DNA of 64,000 bases from Candidatus Segatella violae. GTDB taxonomy: Bacteria; Bacteroidota; Bacteroidia; Bacteroidales; Bacteroidaceae. Position 1 is the stretch's first letter. Every line of letters starts with the position of its first letter. Under the pieces are notes generated by a model that worked only from the letters and a program-made list of their open reading frames with translations, did no database searches and was not told the DNA's origin. This document shows, one piece after another, positions 8,806-18,366 of the stretch. A program made the translations under genes and the position numbers. The DNA is taken from the NCBI GenBank assembly GCA_002440225.1, contig DJSH01000006.1:16190-80189 (forward strand), given 5' to 3'.

Positions 8806-10740
8806 ATGAAACTACATAAATTATTAATAGGTGCATTCTTCGCATTTGCACTGTCATCCATGACTACCAGCTGTGTTGATGACTGGAAGTTTGGTGATTC
8901 TTTCTTGGAAAAGGCTCCTAGTGGCGATGTCACTAAGGATACTATTTTCAATAATGCGGAATATACTCGCGACTTCCTTTGGAAGACGTACTCTTATATG
9001 TATTATGGACTGCCATTCTATTGGGATGGCGGTGTGCAGGTTAAGATGAATACAGGTGTGTTCGAGGCATTGTCTGATTGCTGGCATAGCCATAACTCTT
9101 GGGATGATGTAAACCGCCTTTACTATTCAGGTGCTTACAAAGCAGGAGATAGAGGTAAGTTTGGTTACACCAATGAGAAAGTTTGGGAAGGTGTGCGTGC
9201 AGCCTACATCTTCTTGGAGAATGTAGATCAGACTCCTGATATGGAGGAAAGTGAGAAAAATCGCTTGAAGGCGGAAGCTAAGTGCATCATTGCTTCTCGT
9301 TACTTTGACATGTTCCGTCACTTTGGTGGTCTTCCTATTGTTAAGAATTCTTTCTCAGGTACTGAAGGTACATACGATTTACCTCGTGGTACAGTGGAAG
9401 AGACTGTTAATTTCATGGTAGGCTTGCTTGATGAGGCTGCTCCTAATCTTCCTTGGAATCTTGATGAGTCCGAGCAGACTAACTGGGATGGACGTTTCAC
9501 CAAGGCGGCGGCTATGGGATTGAAGTGTAAGATTTTGCTTTTTGCCGCTTCTCCTTTGTTTAATAATGATCAGCCATACGCTGGCACTGAAGCTGACGAG
9601 GCTAACCAAAAACATCAGGCTTGGTACGGCAATTACAGCGCAGAGCGTTGGACAAGATGTTTGACCGCTTGTCAGGAGTTCTTCAATGAGTTGGGAACTG
9701 ATGGCTATTATCAGTTGGTACAGGCAGAAGAGGAAAATCCTACCTCTGGTCAGTATCGTGCAGCTTTCCGCAAAGGATATTCTAATCGTGGTACAACAGA
9801 AATGCTTCTAAGCACTCGTGTAAGATTTAGAGACAACTGGGCTTGGAACTATCTTTTCCAGGATTGGAATGGAAATGGTGGATATACACCTACAGCCGAA
9901 TATATGGAGATGTTCGATTGGAAGGATGGTCGTCCATTTGATTTGGACAAGACTTTGGCTGGAGATCCTGACACGATGTTTGTGAACCCAAGCAAGAATT
10001 TCGAATTGACACGTGATCCTCGACTCTATGAAACCATGATTGTGAATGGTGTTCAGAAGACCATGAACGACAACGGTAACTATAGTGGCAATCGCTATGA
10101 GAACTGGTATAAGGGTACCAATGGTGGTGATGGAGCAGGAGAATCAGAGAGTGGTCAGTTTGCTACTGGTTTCGCCAACAATAAGTTCTACTATAACAAT
10201 GAGCGCAACCGTGTGACCCTTTGGCCTTATCTCCGCTTGGCAGAGATGTATCTCATCTATGCAGAAGCTTTGGCGCAGAACGGTCAGCTTGACAAAGCTA
10301 TTGATAATGTGAACGTTGTACGTGCCCGTGTAGGTTTGAAAGGCTTGAAAGAATCTGATACTTCCAAGAATTGGAGCGATAAGCAGACTGTTATTGATGC
10401 AGTGATGAAAGAACGTGCAGTAGAGCTTGGTTTTGAGGAAACTCGTTTCTTTGACCTGATTCGTTATCGTCGTGCCGATATTTTCCAGAAGCCTTTGCAT
10501 GGTTTGCGCATGTATCGCCAAAAAGATGGCAAGGACTACAATTTCCAGTGGCAAGGAATCAAGGAAGGAAATGATGGCTATGAGAAGAACTATCCTACTC
10601 ACTATAGATTCGAGAAGTTCGAGATTCGCAACGTGGCTCGTTCTTGGTGGACTAACTGGGATAACAAGTGGTATCTCAATGCATTCCCTTCTACAGAAAT
10701 CAACAAGGGCTATGGCTTGACTCAAAACCCAGGTTGGTAA
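8806..10740 (+). CDS. SusD-like surface glycan-binding lipoprotein, first pair
   Basis: This RagB/SusD family lipoprotein has 644 residues. The lipobox SMTTSC gives a lipidated C23. Typical SusD features follow: TPR-like helices with an AKCIIASRYFDMFRHFGGLP motif, a central AAAMGLKCKILLFAASPLFN segment, and the C-terminal ERAVELGFEETRFFDLIRY block. It would cap the SusC barrel encoded immediately upstream and bind the polysaccharide at the cell surface. At 644 residues it is somewhat longer than the usual 500-600. Confidence 0.95.
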   Translation: MKLHKLLIGAFFAFALSSMTTSCVDDWKFGDSFLEKAPSGDVTKDTIFNNAEYTRDFLWKTYSYMYYGLPFYWDGGVQVKMNTGVFEALSDCWHSHNSWDDVNRLYYSGAYKAGDRGKFGYTNEKVWEGVRAAYIFLENVDQTPDMEESEKNRLKAEAKCIIASRYFDMFRHFGGLPIVKNSFSGTEGTYDLPRGTVEETVNFMVGLLDEAAPNLPWNLDESEQTNWDGRFTKAAAMGLKCKILLFAASPLFNNDQPYAGTEADEANQKHQAWYGNYSAERWTRCLTACQEFFNELGTDGYYQLVQAEEENPTSGQYRAAFRKGYSNRGTTEMLLSTRVRFRDNWAWNYLFQDWNGNGGYTPTAEYMEMFDWKDGRPFDLDKTLAGDPDTMFVNPSKNFELTRDPRLYETMIVNGVQKTMNDNGNYSGNRYENWYKGTNGGDGAGESESGQFATGFANNKFYYNNERNRVTLWPYLRLAEMYLIYAEALAQNGQLDKAIDNVNVVRARVGLKGLKESDTSKNWSDKQTVIDAVMKERAVELGFEETRFFDLIRYRRADIFQKPLHGLRMYRQKDGKDYNFQWQGIKEGNDGYEKNYPTHYRFEKFEIRNVARSWWTNWDNKWYLNAFPSTEINKGYGLTQNPGW

Positions 10741-10804
10741 TTCGATGCCACGCCTCATGAACAATTATTAATTGTAAATTATAAATTATAAATTTTACAT
10801 TGAT

Positions 10805-13800
10805 ATGAAACGACATATATTATTCGCCTCGGTGCTTTTGGCTAGTGCTGCTGCGTTTGCCCAGAATGGCAATGTAAGTGGTGTGGTGGTCGATAAGATG
10901 GGAAATCCAGTCTCTGGTGCCTTGGTGGAAATCCAAAATAATAAGCTCATCAAGGCTTATACCGATAAAAATGGTGCCTTTGAGATTGGCGCCAATGCCA
11001 ATGATATGTTAGTGATAGATGCTCCTGACAAGTCGAAAAAGACTGTGCTTTTGAATGGCGATAAGGAAATCAAGGTAGTGATGGATTATGCTAGCCGTCC
11101 TGTAGAATTAGGTTTCGGCATCAAGCAGAATGTAGGGGAATCTACTGTGTCTGTGGCAAGTGCGTCGAATGATGAGTTTAACAAGCGTTCTTCCAAGAAC
11201 ATCGGTAACTCTTTGCTCAGTGGTAGTGTGCTTGGTTTGACAGCTCTTCAAGGTACTGGTGATTATGCATCTTACGAGCCTTCTTTCTGTGTACGTGGTT
11301 TGCAGAGCCTAAATGGCTCTTCACCACTTATCTTGGTAGATGGAATCGAGCGTAACATTACTTTTCTTTCTCCAGAAGAAGTGGAGAATGTATATGTGTT
11401 GAAAGATGCGGCCGCTACTGCTCTGTATGGCTATAAGGGAGCCAATGGCATTGTCAACATTGTTACTAAGCGAGGTAAGTATAAGACTAACGAAATTAAG
11501 TTTACATACGACCATGCCTTCAACTGGGAGGCACGCCGTCCTAAGTTTGTGAATGCTTATGACTATGCGGTAGGCTTGAACGAAGCATATGCGAGCGATG
11601 GTAAGTCTCCTCGTTATTCTGATACAGAACTTGGTTATTTCAAGAGTGGAGAATTTCCATACCTCTATCCTAATGTGGATTGGATCAATGAGACTTTTAA
11701 AAATAATGGTGCCAGCGACATCTACAACTTGACATTCCGTGGTGGTGGCGAGCGTTTGCGCTACTATACCAATGTCAACTTGATCAGTAACTTAGGCTTC
11801 ATCGCTCATCCAAAGGAAAATTCTGGTTATTCTACCCAGAACAAGTACTCTAAGGGAAGCATCCGTACCAACTTGGACATCGACTTGACTTCAACCACCA
11901 AGTTAGAGGCAAATATCAATGGTGTTTTGATGGAGGCCTCTCGCCCTGGTTTGTCTAGTGATGATTTGTGGGGTAAGATTTATACTATTCCTGCAGCTGC
12001 TTTCCCTGTCAAGACTGAAGGTGGCTTGTGGGGTGGTAACACCACATGGACAGGTTATTACAACCCTGTTGCATTGACCGAAGGACGTGCTTACAGCAAG
12101 GCTCATACTCGTGCTCTCTTTGCTGATATGACTTTAAAGCAAGACCTCTCTGCTGTGACAGATGGTTTGAGCGTTTGGACACGATTTGCTTACGACAACA
12201 TTGCTGCTTATTGGGAAAATCATACCAAGGAATATAAATATGGTATGGATACTGCTACCGAATGGAAGGATGGTAAGCCTACAGCTTTTTCTCATTATAC
12301 TGGAGGAAAGGATGGAACGATGTCTGAAGACAGCAAGCTCGACTGGCAGAACCGTAACTTCAACTTTGGTGTGGGTGCCAATTACGACCATAGTTTTGGC
12401 GACCACAGCATCAATTCCGTATTGATGTGGAACTATGAGTATCGTAACTGGAATGGCCAGAACAATACTCAGTATCGCACTACTGCAACCCTTTACAACC
12501 ACTATGGTTACAAGGGAAAGTACTTGGCTGACGTTTCTTTGTCATTGGCTACATCTAATAAATTGGCACCAGGTCATCGCACCAACTTCTCACCAACAGT
12601 ATCTGCGGCTTGGGTGTTGAGCAAGGAAAACTTCATGCAGAACGTATCGTTCATTGATTTCTTGAAGCTTCGTGCTTCTTGGGGTATTATCAACCTTGAC
12701 TTCATCCCAACTGAAGGTTACTGGAACCAGACTTTTGGAGGTGGTAGTGGTTATTACGTAGGCAAGGACAACGCAACTTCTTCCAGTGGCTGGGCTGAAG
12801 GTCGATTGGCTTCCACCAACGTGATGGCTGAGCGTGCCAACAAGTATAACATCGGTATGGATGCTACCATCTTGGGTGGCTTGAACCTGACAGTGGATGG
12901 CTACTATCAGCGCCGCGACCGCCAGTGGGTGAATGCAGGTGGTAAGACTTCTACCGTTCTCGGTGCTAGTAACCGCTATATCAATGGTGGTATTGTAGAT
13001 AGCTGGGGCGTTGAGCTTGGCGCTAACTATGCCAAGGAAATCGCCAAGGACTTGAAGTTGACAGCTGGTGTGAACTATACATTGGCAAAGAACGAAATCA
13101 AGGATGAGTATGAGGAGCCTCGTGCTTACGATTACTTGAAGCGTACGGGCAATCCTGTTGGTCAAATCTTTGGTTTGCAAGCTGTAGGATTCTTCAAGGA
13201 CCAGGCAGATATAGACAATAGTCCTGCCCAGCAGTTCTCAGAGGTAAAGCCTGGTGACATCAAGTACAAAGACCAGAATGGTGATGGTATCATTAATGAG
13301 GATGATGTGGTTAAGATGGGTTACAATACCACTTGTCCTGAGATTTACTATTCTTTCAACCTTGGTTTGGAATACAAGGGCTTGGGCTTTACAGCTACCT
13401 TCCAGGGTGCAGCTAACTATTCAGCTTACTTGGATACACAGTCCATGTATCGCCCATTGGTCAACAATACCAATATAGGCCAGTATTACTTCGATAATCG
13501 TTGGACTCCTGCTACCGCTGAGACAGCAAAGTTTCCTCGCTTGTCGGCTGAGACCAATGATAACAACAACCGATACAACTCTATTTGGTTGGCAGATCGC
13601 TCCTTCCTCAAGTTGAGAAATGTCGAGGTTTACTACAACTTCCCTAAGTCTCTCTTGTCGAAGACCAAGTACATCAACAATGCCAAGTTGTATGTTCGTG
13701 GTGTAGATTTGCTCTGCTTCGATCATATCAAGGAGTTGGATCCAGAGTGCTACGGGGCTACTTATCCAGTAAACCGCTCGGTATCTCTTGGTCTTGTGTT

Positions 13801-13810
13801 AGGTTTCTAA
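10805..13810 (+). CDS. SusC-like TonB-dependent transporter, second pair
   Basis: This 1001-residue SusC homologue has a signal peptide (cleavage near AAAFAQ), a carboxypeptidase-regulatory-like domain (NVSGVVVDKMGNPVSGALVE), a plug (FCVRGLQSLNGSSPLILVDG; VLKDAAATALYGYKGANG) and a barrel ending in LGLVLGF. It carries the acidic loop DQNGDGIINEDD. The linker before the plug is unusual (ELGFGIKQNVGESTVSVAS), so it is not a recent copy of the first SusC. The 64-base gap upstream is AT-rich with short AATTATAAATT repeats and no strong promoter, so it is probably co-transcribed with the first pair. Confidence 0.95.
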   Translation: MKRHILFASVLLASAAAFAQNGNVSGVVVDKMGNPVSGALVEIQNNKLIKAYTDKNGAFEIGANANDMLVIDAPDKSKKTVLLNGDKEIKVVMDYASRPVELGFGIKQNVGESTVSVASASNDEFNKRSSKNIGNSLLSGSVLGLTALQGTGDYASYEPSFCVRGLQSLNGSSPLILVDGIERNITFLSPEEVENVYVLKDAAATALYGYKGANGIVNIVTKRGKYKTNEIKFTYDHAFNWEARRPKFVNAYDYAVGLNEAYASDGKSPRYSDTELGYFKSGEFPYLYPNVDWINETFKNNGASDIYNLTFRGGGERLRYYTNVNLISNLGFIAHPKENSGYSTQNKYSKGSIRTNLDIDLTSTTKLEANINGVLMEASRPGLSSDDLWGKIYTIPAAAFPVKTEGGLWGGNTTWTGYYNPVALTEGRAYSKAHTRALFADMTLKQDLSAVTDGLSVWTRFAYDNIAAYWENHTKEYKYGMDTATEWKDGKPTAFSHYTGGKDGTMSEDSKLDWQNRNFNFGVGANYDHSFGDHSINSVLMWNYEYRNWNGQNNTQYRTTATLYNHYGYKGKYLADVSLSLATSNKLAPGHRTNFSPTVSAAWVLSKENFMQNVSFIDFLKLRASWGIINLDFIPTEGYWNQTFGGGSGYYVGKDNATSSSGWAEGRLASTNVMAERANKYNIGMDATILGGLNLTVDGYYQRRDRQWVNAGGKTSTVLGASNRYINGGIVDSWGVELGANYAKEIAKDLKLTAGVNYTLAKNEIKDEYEEPRAYDYLKRTGNPVGQIFGLQAVGFFKDQADIDNSPAQQFSEVKPGDIKYKDQNGDGIINEDDVVKMGYNTTCPEIYYSFNLGLEYKGLGFTATFQGAANYSAYLDTQSMYRPLVNNTNIGQYYFDNRWTPATAETAKFPRLSAETNDNNNRYNSIWLADRSFLKLRNVEVYYNFPKSLLSKTKYINNAKLYVRGVDLLCFDHIKELDPECYGATYPVNRSVSLGLVLGF

Positions 13811-13836
13811 TTCATCAACATTAAAGGAATACGACA

Positions 13837-15537
13837 ATGAAATTAAATAAGATATTTGGTGGCATGATTTGCTTGGCATTGCTCGCATCTTGCGGTGATG
13901 AAATGGATTATCATGAATATACCAATTACGATAAGGACTACGTATTTACCAATTTTGATAATACAGTAGGCTTCATTACCAATATTTATGGTAAAATGGC
14001 GGATGGTTTTGCCCCATACGGAAAAGGTATGCTCGCTTCAGCGTGCGATGAGGCAGAGTATTCTTGGAAGAATGGTAGTGTGCAGAATTTTACCAATGGT
14101 GCTTGGAGTGCATTGAATGCTATGGATAGTTGGAGTAACAATTATACTGCTATTCGAGCAGCCAATTACTTCTTGGCTCATAAGGATGAGTGTGATTTCT
14201 CTGACTACAAGTTCAATAAAGATTATGCGGCTCAGATGGCACGTTTCGAGCGATTGCAGTATGAGGCTCGCTATCTTCGTGCTTATTTCTACTTCACAGC
14301 TGTAGAGAAGTTTGGCGATGTTCCTTTCACTACCGAAGTGCTGACTGAGGACGAGGCGAATGCACTTCCACGTACTTCTGCCAAGGAGGTGATGGACTTC
14401 ATCGTGAGTGAGTGTGACGCAATAGCTGATAAGCTGCCTGTAGATTATTCTACTTTGGGTGATGATGCAGCAGCCAACGAGACAGGACGTGTCAACAAGC
14501 TTACAGTTCTCGCTCTTAAGGCTCGTACCTTGCTTTATGAGGCTAGTCCTCTTTTCAATACAAACAACGATAAGGAATTGTATCACAAAGCAGCAGTTGC
14601 TAGCAAGGTTGTTATCGATGAATGTGAAAAGGCAGGATTGAAACTTGGCAAGTATTCTGACCTTTGGGGCTCTAACAACTGGCAGGCTAAGGAGGTTATC
14701 TTCGCTCGCCGTGTAGGCAACCAGAATGGTTTCGAGTACAACAACTATCCACGTGGCTTGGAGAATGGTAATGGTGGCAACTGCCCAACACAGACTCTTG
14801 TTGATGCTTATGAAATCAAGAAGACTGGTAAACTTTGGAACGAAGAGGGCAGTGAGTATGATCCTCAGAATCCATACGCAGGTCGTGACCCACGTTTCGC
14901 TATGACCATTGCTGTGAACGGCGAGAAAAAATGGCCTTCATATAATGGGGATGCTCTTGAAACTTACTATGGCGGAAAGAATGGAGAGCCTATAGTTGGC
15001 GCTACTCCTACAGGTTACTACTTGAAGAAGTACTGTGATGGATCTGTCAATATCTCTTCTGTCAACAGCACTAATTCTCCTCATGCTTGGATTCTCTTCC
15101 GCTTGGGCGAGTTCTATCTCAATTACGCTGAGGCTACATTCAAGTATTTGGGGAGTGCCGATGCTATTAGTGCTGATCTCCCAATGTCTGCTCGTCAGGC
15201 TGTCAACGTCATTCGCAATCGTGAGGATGTCAAGATGCCAGAGTTGGCTGAGGGCTTGAGCAATGACGAGTTCTGGAAGAAGTACGAGAACGAACGTATG
15301 GTGGAGTTGGCTTTCGAGGGACATCGTTTCTATGATGTTCGTCGTTGGAAGGAAGGCAACAAGCTCGCTACCATCACAGAGATGAAGATTACAAAGAACG
15401 ATGATGGTACTTTCACCTACACTCGCAAGACTGTGAATCGTGGTTGGAACGACAAGATGTATTTCTTCCCTATCGCCAAGAGCGAACTCTTGAAGCACAC
15501 CAACCCTGACTTCAAGCAGAATCCAGGTTGGGAATAA
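13837..15537 (+). CDS. SusD-like lipoprotein, second pair
   Basis: This RagB/SusD family protein has 566 residues and the lipobox LLASC (C19). Conserved blocks include RFERLQYEARYLRAYFYFTA and a C-terminal ENERMVELAFEGHRFYDVRR segment, followed by the usual NPGW ending. It begins 26 bases after the second SusC and pairs with it. Two non-identical SusCD pairs in one locus suggest two import complexes for different fragments of the same polysaccharide. Confidence 0.95.
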   Translation: MKLNKIFGGMICLALLASCGDEMDYHEYTNYDKDYVFTNFDNTVGFITNIYGKMADGFAPYGKGMLASACDEAEYSWKNGSVQNFTNGAWSALNAMDSWSNNYTAIRAANYFLAHKDECDFSDYKFNKDYAAQMARFERLQYEARYLRAYFYFTAVEKFGDVPFTTEVLTEDEANALPRTSAKEVMDFIVSECDAIADKLPVDYSTLGDDAAANETGRVNKLTVLALKARTLLYEASPLFNTNNDKELYHKAAVASKVVIDECEKAGLKLGKYSDLWGSNNWQAKEVIFARRVGNQNGFEYNNYPRGLENGNGGNCPTQTLVDAYEIKKTGKLWNEEGSEYDPQNPYAGRDPRFAMTIAVNGEKKWPSYNGDALETYYGGKNGEPIVGATPTGYYLKKYCDGSVNISSVNSTNSPHAWILFRLGEFYLNYAEATFKYLGSADAISADLPMSARQAVNVIRNREDVKMPELAEGLSNDEFWKKYENERMVELAFEGHRFYDVRRWKEGNKLATITEMKITKNDDGTFTYTRKTVNRGWNDKMYFFPIAKSELLKHTNPDFKQNPGWE

Positions 15538-15623
15538 TCAATACTGATAAGGATTGCCCCAATCCCTTATAATATATAGGGAAGGGCAATCCCAAGTAGA
15601 ACAACATTAATAATGACAAAACA

Positions 15624-16505
15624 ATGAAAGCAATTAAATATATATTTAGTGCATTAGTTGGTATGGCAGCCATGGCTTCTTGTGATAGTAATATCACCGA
15701 ATTTGAGTACCAAGGTTATATAGGTGCTCCAAAGACCATAGATGCTTCTGCCGTGACATCAGAGGCTCTGCCTGGTGCCATTCGTTTGAACTGGACAGTA
15801 CCAGCCGATTCATCTTTTTCGTATATGAAGATATCTTATGTGAATCCAGCCAACCAAGAGACAGTTACTAATGTGGTTTCCATCCATACTCATACGCTTC
15901 TCATCGAAAATACTTTGAAAAAGTATGGTGACTACACTTTTACTTTCCAGGCATTCAACGACAAGAATGAGGCGGGTAATCCTGTTCAAGTGAAGGCACA
16001 GTCTGGCTTGCTTCCTGCTACCATCACTTATACAAAGGGTGATAAAATCAATGTCACCGCTGATATGTTGAGTACGGATGACCAGGAACCAAGCGAAGGT
16101 CCTATCAAAAACTTGGTGGATAATAATTACAACAGTTTCTTCCATACTCGTTGGTCTAGTCCTCAGAAAGATCTTCCTCAGTATATCCAAATAGACTTTA
16201 AGGAGGCTCATCAGGTATTCATGTTCTGGTATCGTAACCGTTCAGGCTCGCAGGTAGGTCCGGAGAATCTCGATATTCAGATTAGCAATGATGGCGAGCA
16301 GTGGGAGAGTGTCAAGGAAATCCTCTCAGGTCTTCCTTCTGGAAGTGGCGCAGAGTACACTTCGGATGGAATTGATGCAGGCAAGCCATTCACTCACCTT
16401 CGTTTGGTTGTTACCAAGACCTTTGGTGATAAGAAGTACTTCAATCTTGCCGAGCTTGCGGTATATGATGCCAATAAGGTGGTCTATGACCCAGAGAATG
16501 AATAA
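15624..16505 (+). CDS. Surface lipoprotein with fibronectin-like and F5/8 type C (CBM32-like) domains
   Basis: This 293-residue lipoprotein has the lipobox AAMASC (C20). The N-terminal half is a beta-sandwich (ALPGAIRLNWTVP, typical of fibronectin-type or DUF4959-like modules). Residues from about 160 form a discoidin/F5-8C fold (NLVDNNYNSFFHTRW, YIQIDFKEAHQVFMFWYRNR, LDIQISNDGEQWE, FTHLRLVVTKTFG, FNLAELAVY). It is last in the operon behind SusD, the position of a surface glycan-binding protein, and probably binds the target polysaccharide. No catalytic residues were recognised. Confidence 0.8.
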   Translation: MKAIKYIFSALVGMAAMASCDSNITEFEYQGYIGAPKTIDASAVTSEALPGAIRLNWTVPADSSFSYMKISYVNPANQETVTNVVSIHTHTLLIENTLKKYGDYTFTFQAFNDKNEAGNPVQVKAQSGLLPATITYTKGDKINVTADMLSTDDQEPSEGPIKNLVDNNYNSFFHTRWSSPQKDLPQYIQIDFKEAHQVFMFWYRNRSGSQVGPENLDIQISNDGEQWESVKEILSGLPSGSGAEYTSDGIDAGKPFTHLRLVVTKTFGDKKYFNLAELAVYDANKVVYDPENE

Positions 16506-16552
16506 AACTGAACGTTTGATATAGACGGTAAGGTTTAGAATAGTTATATGGA

Positions 16553-16588
16553 AAGGGCTGCTTCTTCTTTATGGTTGAAGCAGCCCTT
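16553..16588 (+). terminator. Intrinsic terminator of the SusCD operon
   Basis: A perfect 12-bp stem (AAGGGCTGCTTC paired with GAAGCAGCCCTT) with a 12-base loop is followed by T residues. It lies 47 bases after the stop of the discoidin lipoprotein gene. Confidence 0.9.
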
Positions 16589-16590
16589 TT

Positions 16591-16630
16591 TCACGATTTA
16601 CATCCTTATTTAGTAGATTATTAAACTATC
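16591..16630. repeat. 40-bp direct repeat, copy A, downstream of the ATPase gene
   Basis: This matches 18264-18303 in the same orientation at 30 of 40 positions by hand alignment, with an identical CTTTTTCACGATTT run spanning its left edge. The two copies bracket the reverse-strand ATPase gene. See the finding on an inserted ATPase module. Confidence 0.6.
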
Positions 16631-16653
16631 AAATAAGCTTTGCTATGTTTATC

Positions 16654-18006
16654 TTATAGCAAAGGAACCATATACAGTGGCAAATATACAATCCCATTTT
16701 CTACTTTTAAATCGGCGGTATGTACCACATAGGGAGTTGAGAGATAATTGGCGTACTTTTTGATGCATTTGCTCAAAGATGTAGTAGTGTATCTTATAGT
16801 GGACTTGACCTCTATGGGTGATATGTTGTGACGGGATGTTATCTTGCTTTTGGCAATCAGAAAATCTATCTCCATTCTGAAATCTTTGTTTTCTCTGTCA
16901 TTATTGGAGTAGAAAAACAAATGATGACCTGCTGCTGTAAGCATCTGGGCTACGATATTCTCAATGAGCATGCCGGCGTTCATCTCCAGTTTGTCTTTTA
17001 GTATCTTCTGGTATAGCTCTTCTGTAATGATGCCACGCTCGTCAAAAGCATGGCTGATGAGCAAGCCTGTATCTGCCATATAGCACTTTATGGTGGAATC
17101 TTCTCTCTTCATATTAAGTCCGATGCTCGGCTCGGTAGTGTTATAGCACATGTTGAGAATCATGGCATCTTTCAACCATAGGAATGCACTGTCATAATCA
17201 CGCATCCTTGCATCTTTGCTTAAGTCTGCAAGCTTGAATTTCTTCTCGTGTTTTTGTAGCTGTGAAGGAATTTGGTCGAATATGCTTGCTACTTTTTCGG
17301 CATAATTGCCTGCATAGTCATAAATACTGTTTCTGTATAATGTAAGTATTTGCCTTTTCACTCTATCCGTGTCTTCGAAACTATGTGTGTCTATGTATTT
17401 CTGGACAGCTTGCGGCATACCGCCAACTATCAAATATAGTCTGAAGAAGTCCATAGCCTTGCGATGCAAAGTTTGACCTAATGGTTGTTTGTTGGAGAAT
17501 TGGTTTCTGATGAAGTCCATTGTCATCTGGTCTCCATTTGCCCACAAAAATTCCTCGAAATCCATAGGGTACATATAGATTGTTTCCTCTTCCGAAGGAA
17601 TGAGTATGTTTTCTGTGTTTCTTCGGATAGAGATTAACGAACCTGTTTCAATATAGTCGTATCTGCCGTCAGCAACCAAATATTTGATTGCGGTACGTGC
17701 TCGTGGACAAAATTGAACCTCATCAAAGATGATGAGCGAATCTCTAGGATATAACTTCTTGCCGCTATAAATGCTCAGGTGCATAAATAGCATATCAAGA
17801 TTGTCGAGATAGATGTCGAACAGGTGTTTGACATCTTCCCCGACTCTGTTAAAATCGATAAGAATATAGCTGCGATATTCTTTCTTGGCAAATTCCTCTA
17901 CCACATAGCTTTTTCCTACGCGTCTTGCCCCCTCTATCATCAGAGCAGTTTCACCTTTCCTTTGTAGCTTCCATTCGACAAGCTTATTGTATATTTTCCT
18001 TTTCAT
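16654..18006 (-). CDS. AAA_14/DUF4143-type ATPase
   Basis: This protein of about 450 residues has an N-terminal P-loop (GARRVGKS, Walker A), a Walker B region LIIFDEVQFCPRA, and a DUF4143-like C-terminal domain with a nuclease-like acidic/PIEVKS motif (EIDFLIAKSK, NISPIEVKS). The family is widespread, multi-copy and poorly understood in Bacteroidetes. The ATG at 18006 (MKRKIYNK) is preferred over one 30 bases upstream because the P-loop spacing then matches relatives. It runs against both flanking operons in the middle of the polysaccharide locus, and its leader holds three 33-bp repeats. A role in glycan use is unlikely. Confidence 0.85.
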   Translation of the reverse strand: MKRKIYNKLVEWKLQRKGETALMIEGARRVGKSYVVEEFAKKEYRSYILIDFNRVGEDVKHLFDIYLDNLDMLFMHLSIYSGKKLYPRDSLIIFDEVQFCPRARTAIKYLVADGRYDYIETGSLISIRRNTENILIPSEEETIYMYPMDFEEFLWANGDQMTMDFIRNQFSNKQPLGQTLHRKAMDFFRLYLIVGGMPQAVQKYIDTHSFEDTDRVKRQILTLYRNSIYDYAGNYAEKVASIFDQIPSQLQKHEKKFKLADLSKDARMRDYDSAFLWLKDAMILNMCYNTTEPSIGLNMKREDSTIKCYMADTGLLISHAFDERGIITEELYQKILKDKLEMNAGMLIENIVAQMLTAAGHHLFFYSNNDRENKDFRMEIDFLIAKSKITSRHNISPIEVKSTIRYTTTSLSKCIKKYANYLSTPYVVHTADLKVENGIVYLPLYMVPLL

Positions 18007-18045
18007 CGTATATGTAATCAGTAAATAGTGTTGCAAAATATGTTG

Positions 18046-18133
18046 TTTTACACGAAAACAAGATTATCGTCTGTGGAATTTTACACGAAAACAAGATTAT
18101 TGTTTGCGGAAATTTACACGAAAACAAGATTAT
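18046..18133. repeat. Three tandem 33-bp repeats in the leader of the ATPase gene
   Basis: The core CACGAAAACAAGATTAT, with its TTTA prefix, begins its 22-base unit at 18046, 18079 and 18112, an exact 33-base period. The 11 bases between cores are only partly conserved (CGTCTGTGGAA and TGTTTGCGGAA). The array starts at the predicted transcription start and ends 40 bases before the ATPase ATG, so it would be transcribed as ATAATCTTGTTTTCGTGTAA repeats. It looks like an operator array or an RNA-level control region. Confidence 0.85.
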
Positions 18134-18141
18134 CTCGGTTG

Positions 18142-18172
18142 CAAAGATACTAAAAATATTGTTGTGTGCAAA
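18142..18172 (-). promoter_or_regulatory. Promoter of the ATPase gene
   Basis: On the minus strand, TTTG (18172-18169), 19 bases and TATCTTTG (18149-18142) followed by CA make a good Bacteroidetes promoter. Initiation about 7 bases further would fall at the edge of the third 33-bp repeat. Confidence 0.7.
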
Positions 18173-18263
18173 ATTAATGAATCATTATTTCGCTAGGAGA
18201 AAGGGGAAAATGGATGTTTCACACAAAATTGCGGTGCAATATGTTCGATTTTTCCGTTCTTTT

Positions 18264-18303
18264 TCACGATTTCCGTCCTCATTTTACCGATTATTGGACT
18301 ATT
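18264..18303. repeat. 40-bp direct repeat, copy B, upstream of the GH43 operon
   Basis: This is the partner of 16591-16630 at 30 of 40 positions. It lies just upstream of the GH43 promoter, so it could be an operator or the remains of a duplication made when the ATPase module was inserted. Confidence 0.6.
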
Positions 18304-18320
18304 GTGTCTGCTTTATTGCC

Positions 18321-18341
18321 TACCTTTGCACTCGACAACAA
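18321..18341 (+). promoter_or_regulatory. -7 element and conserved initial region of the GH43-GH2 operon
   Basis: TACCTTTG at 18321-18328 fits TAnnTTTG. The run TTTGCACTCGACAACAA at 18325-18341 is identical to that at the GH16 promoter. Transcription would begin about 30 bases before the GH43 ATG at 18367. Confidence 0.65.
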
Positions 18342-18366
18342 GCAATAAGGAATTAATAACTTAATA

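Noticed and set aside
18046..18133. CRISPR remnant
   Set aside because: The cores are only 11 bases apart and the intervening bases are partly conserved, so they are not spacers.
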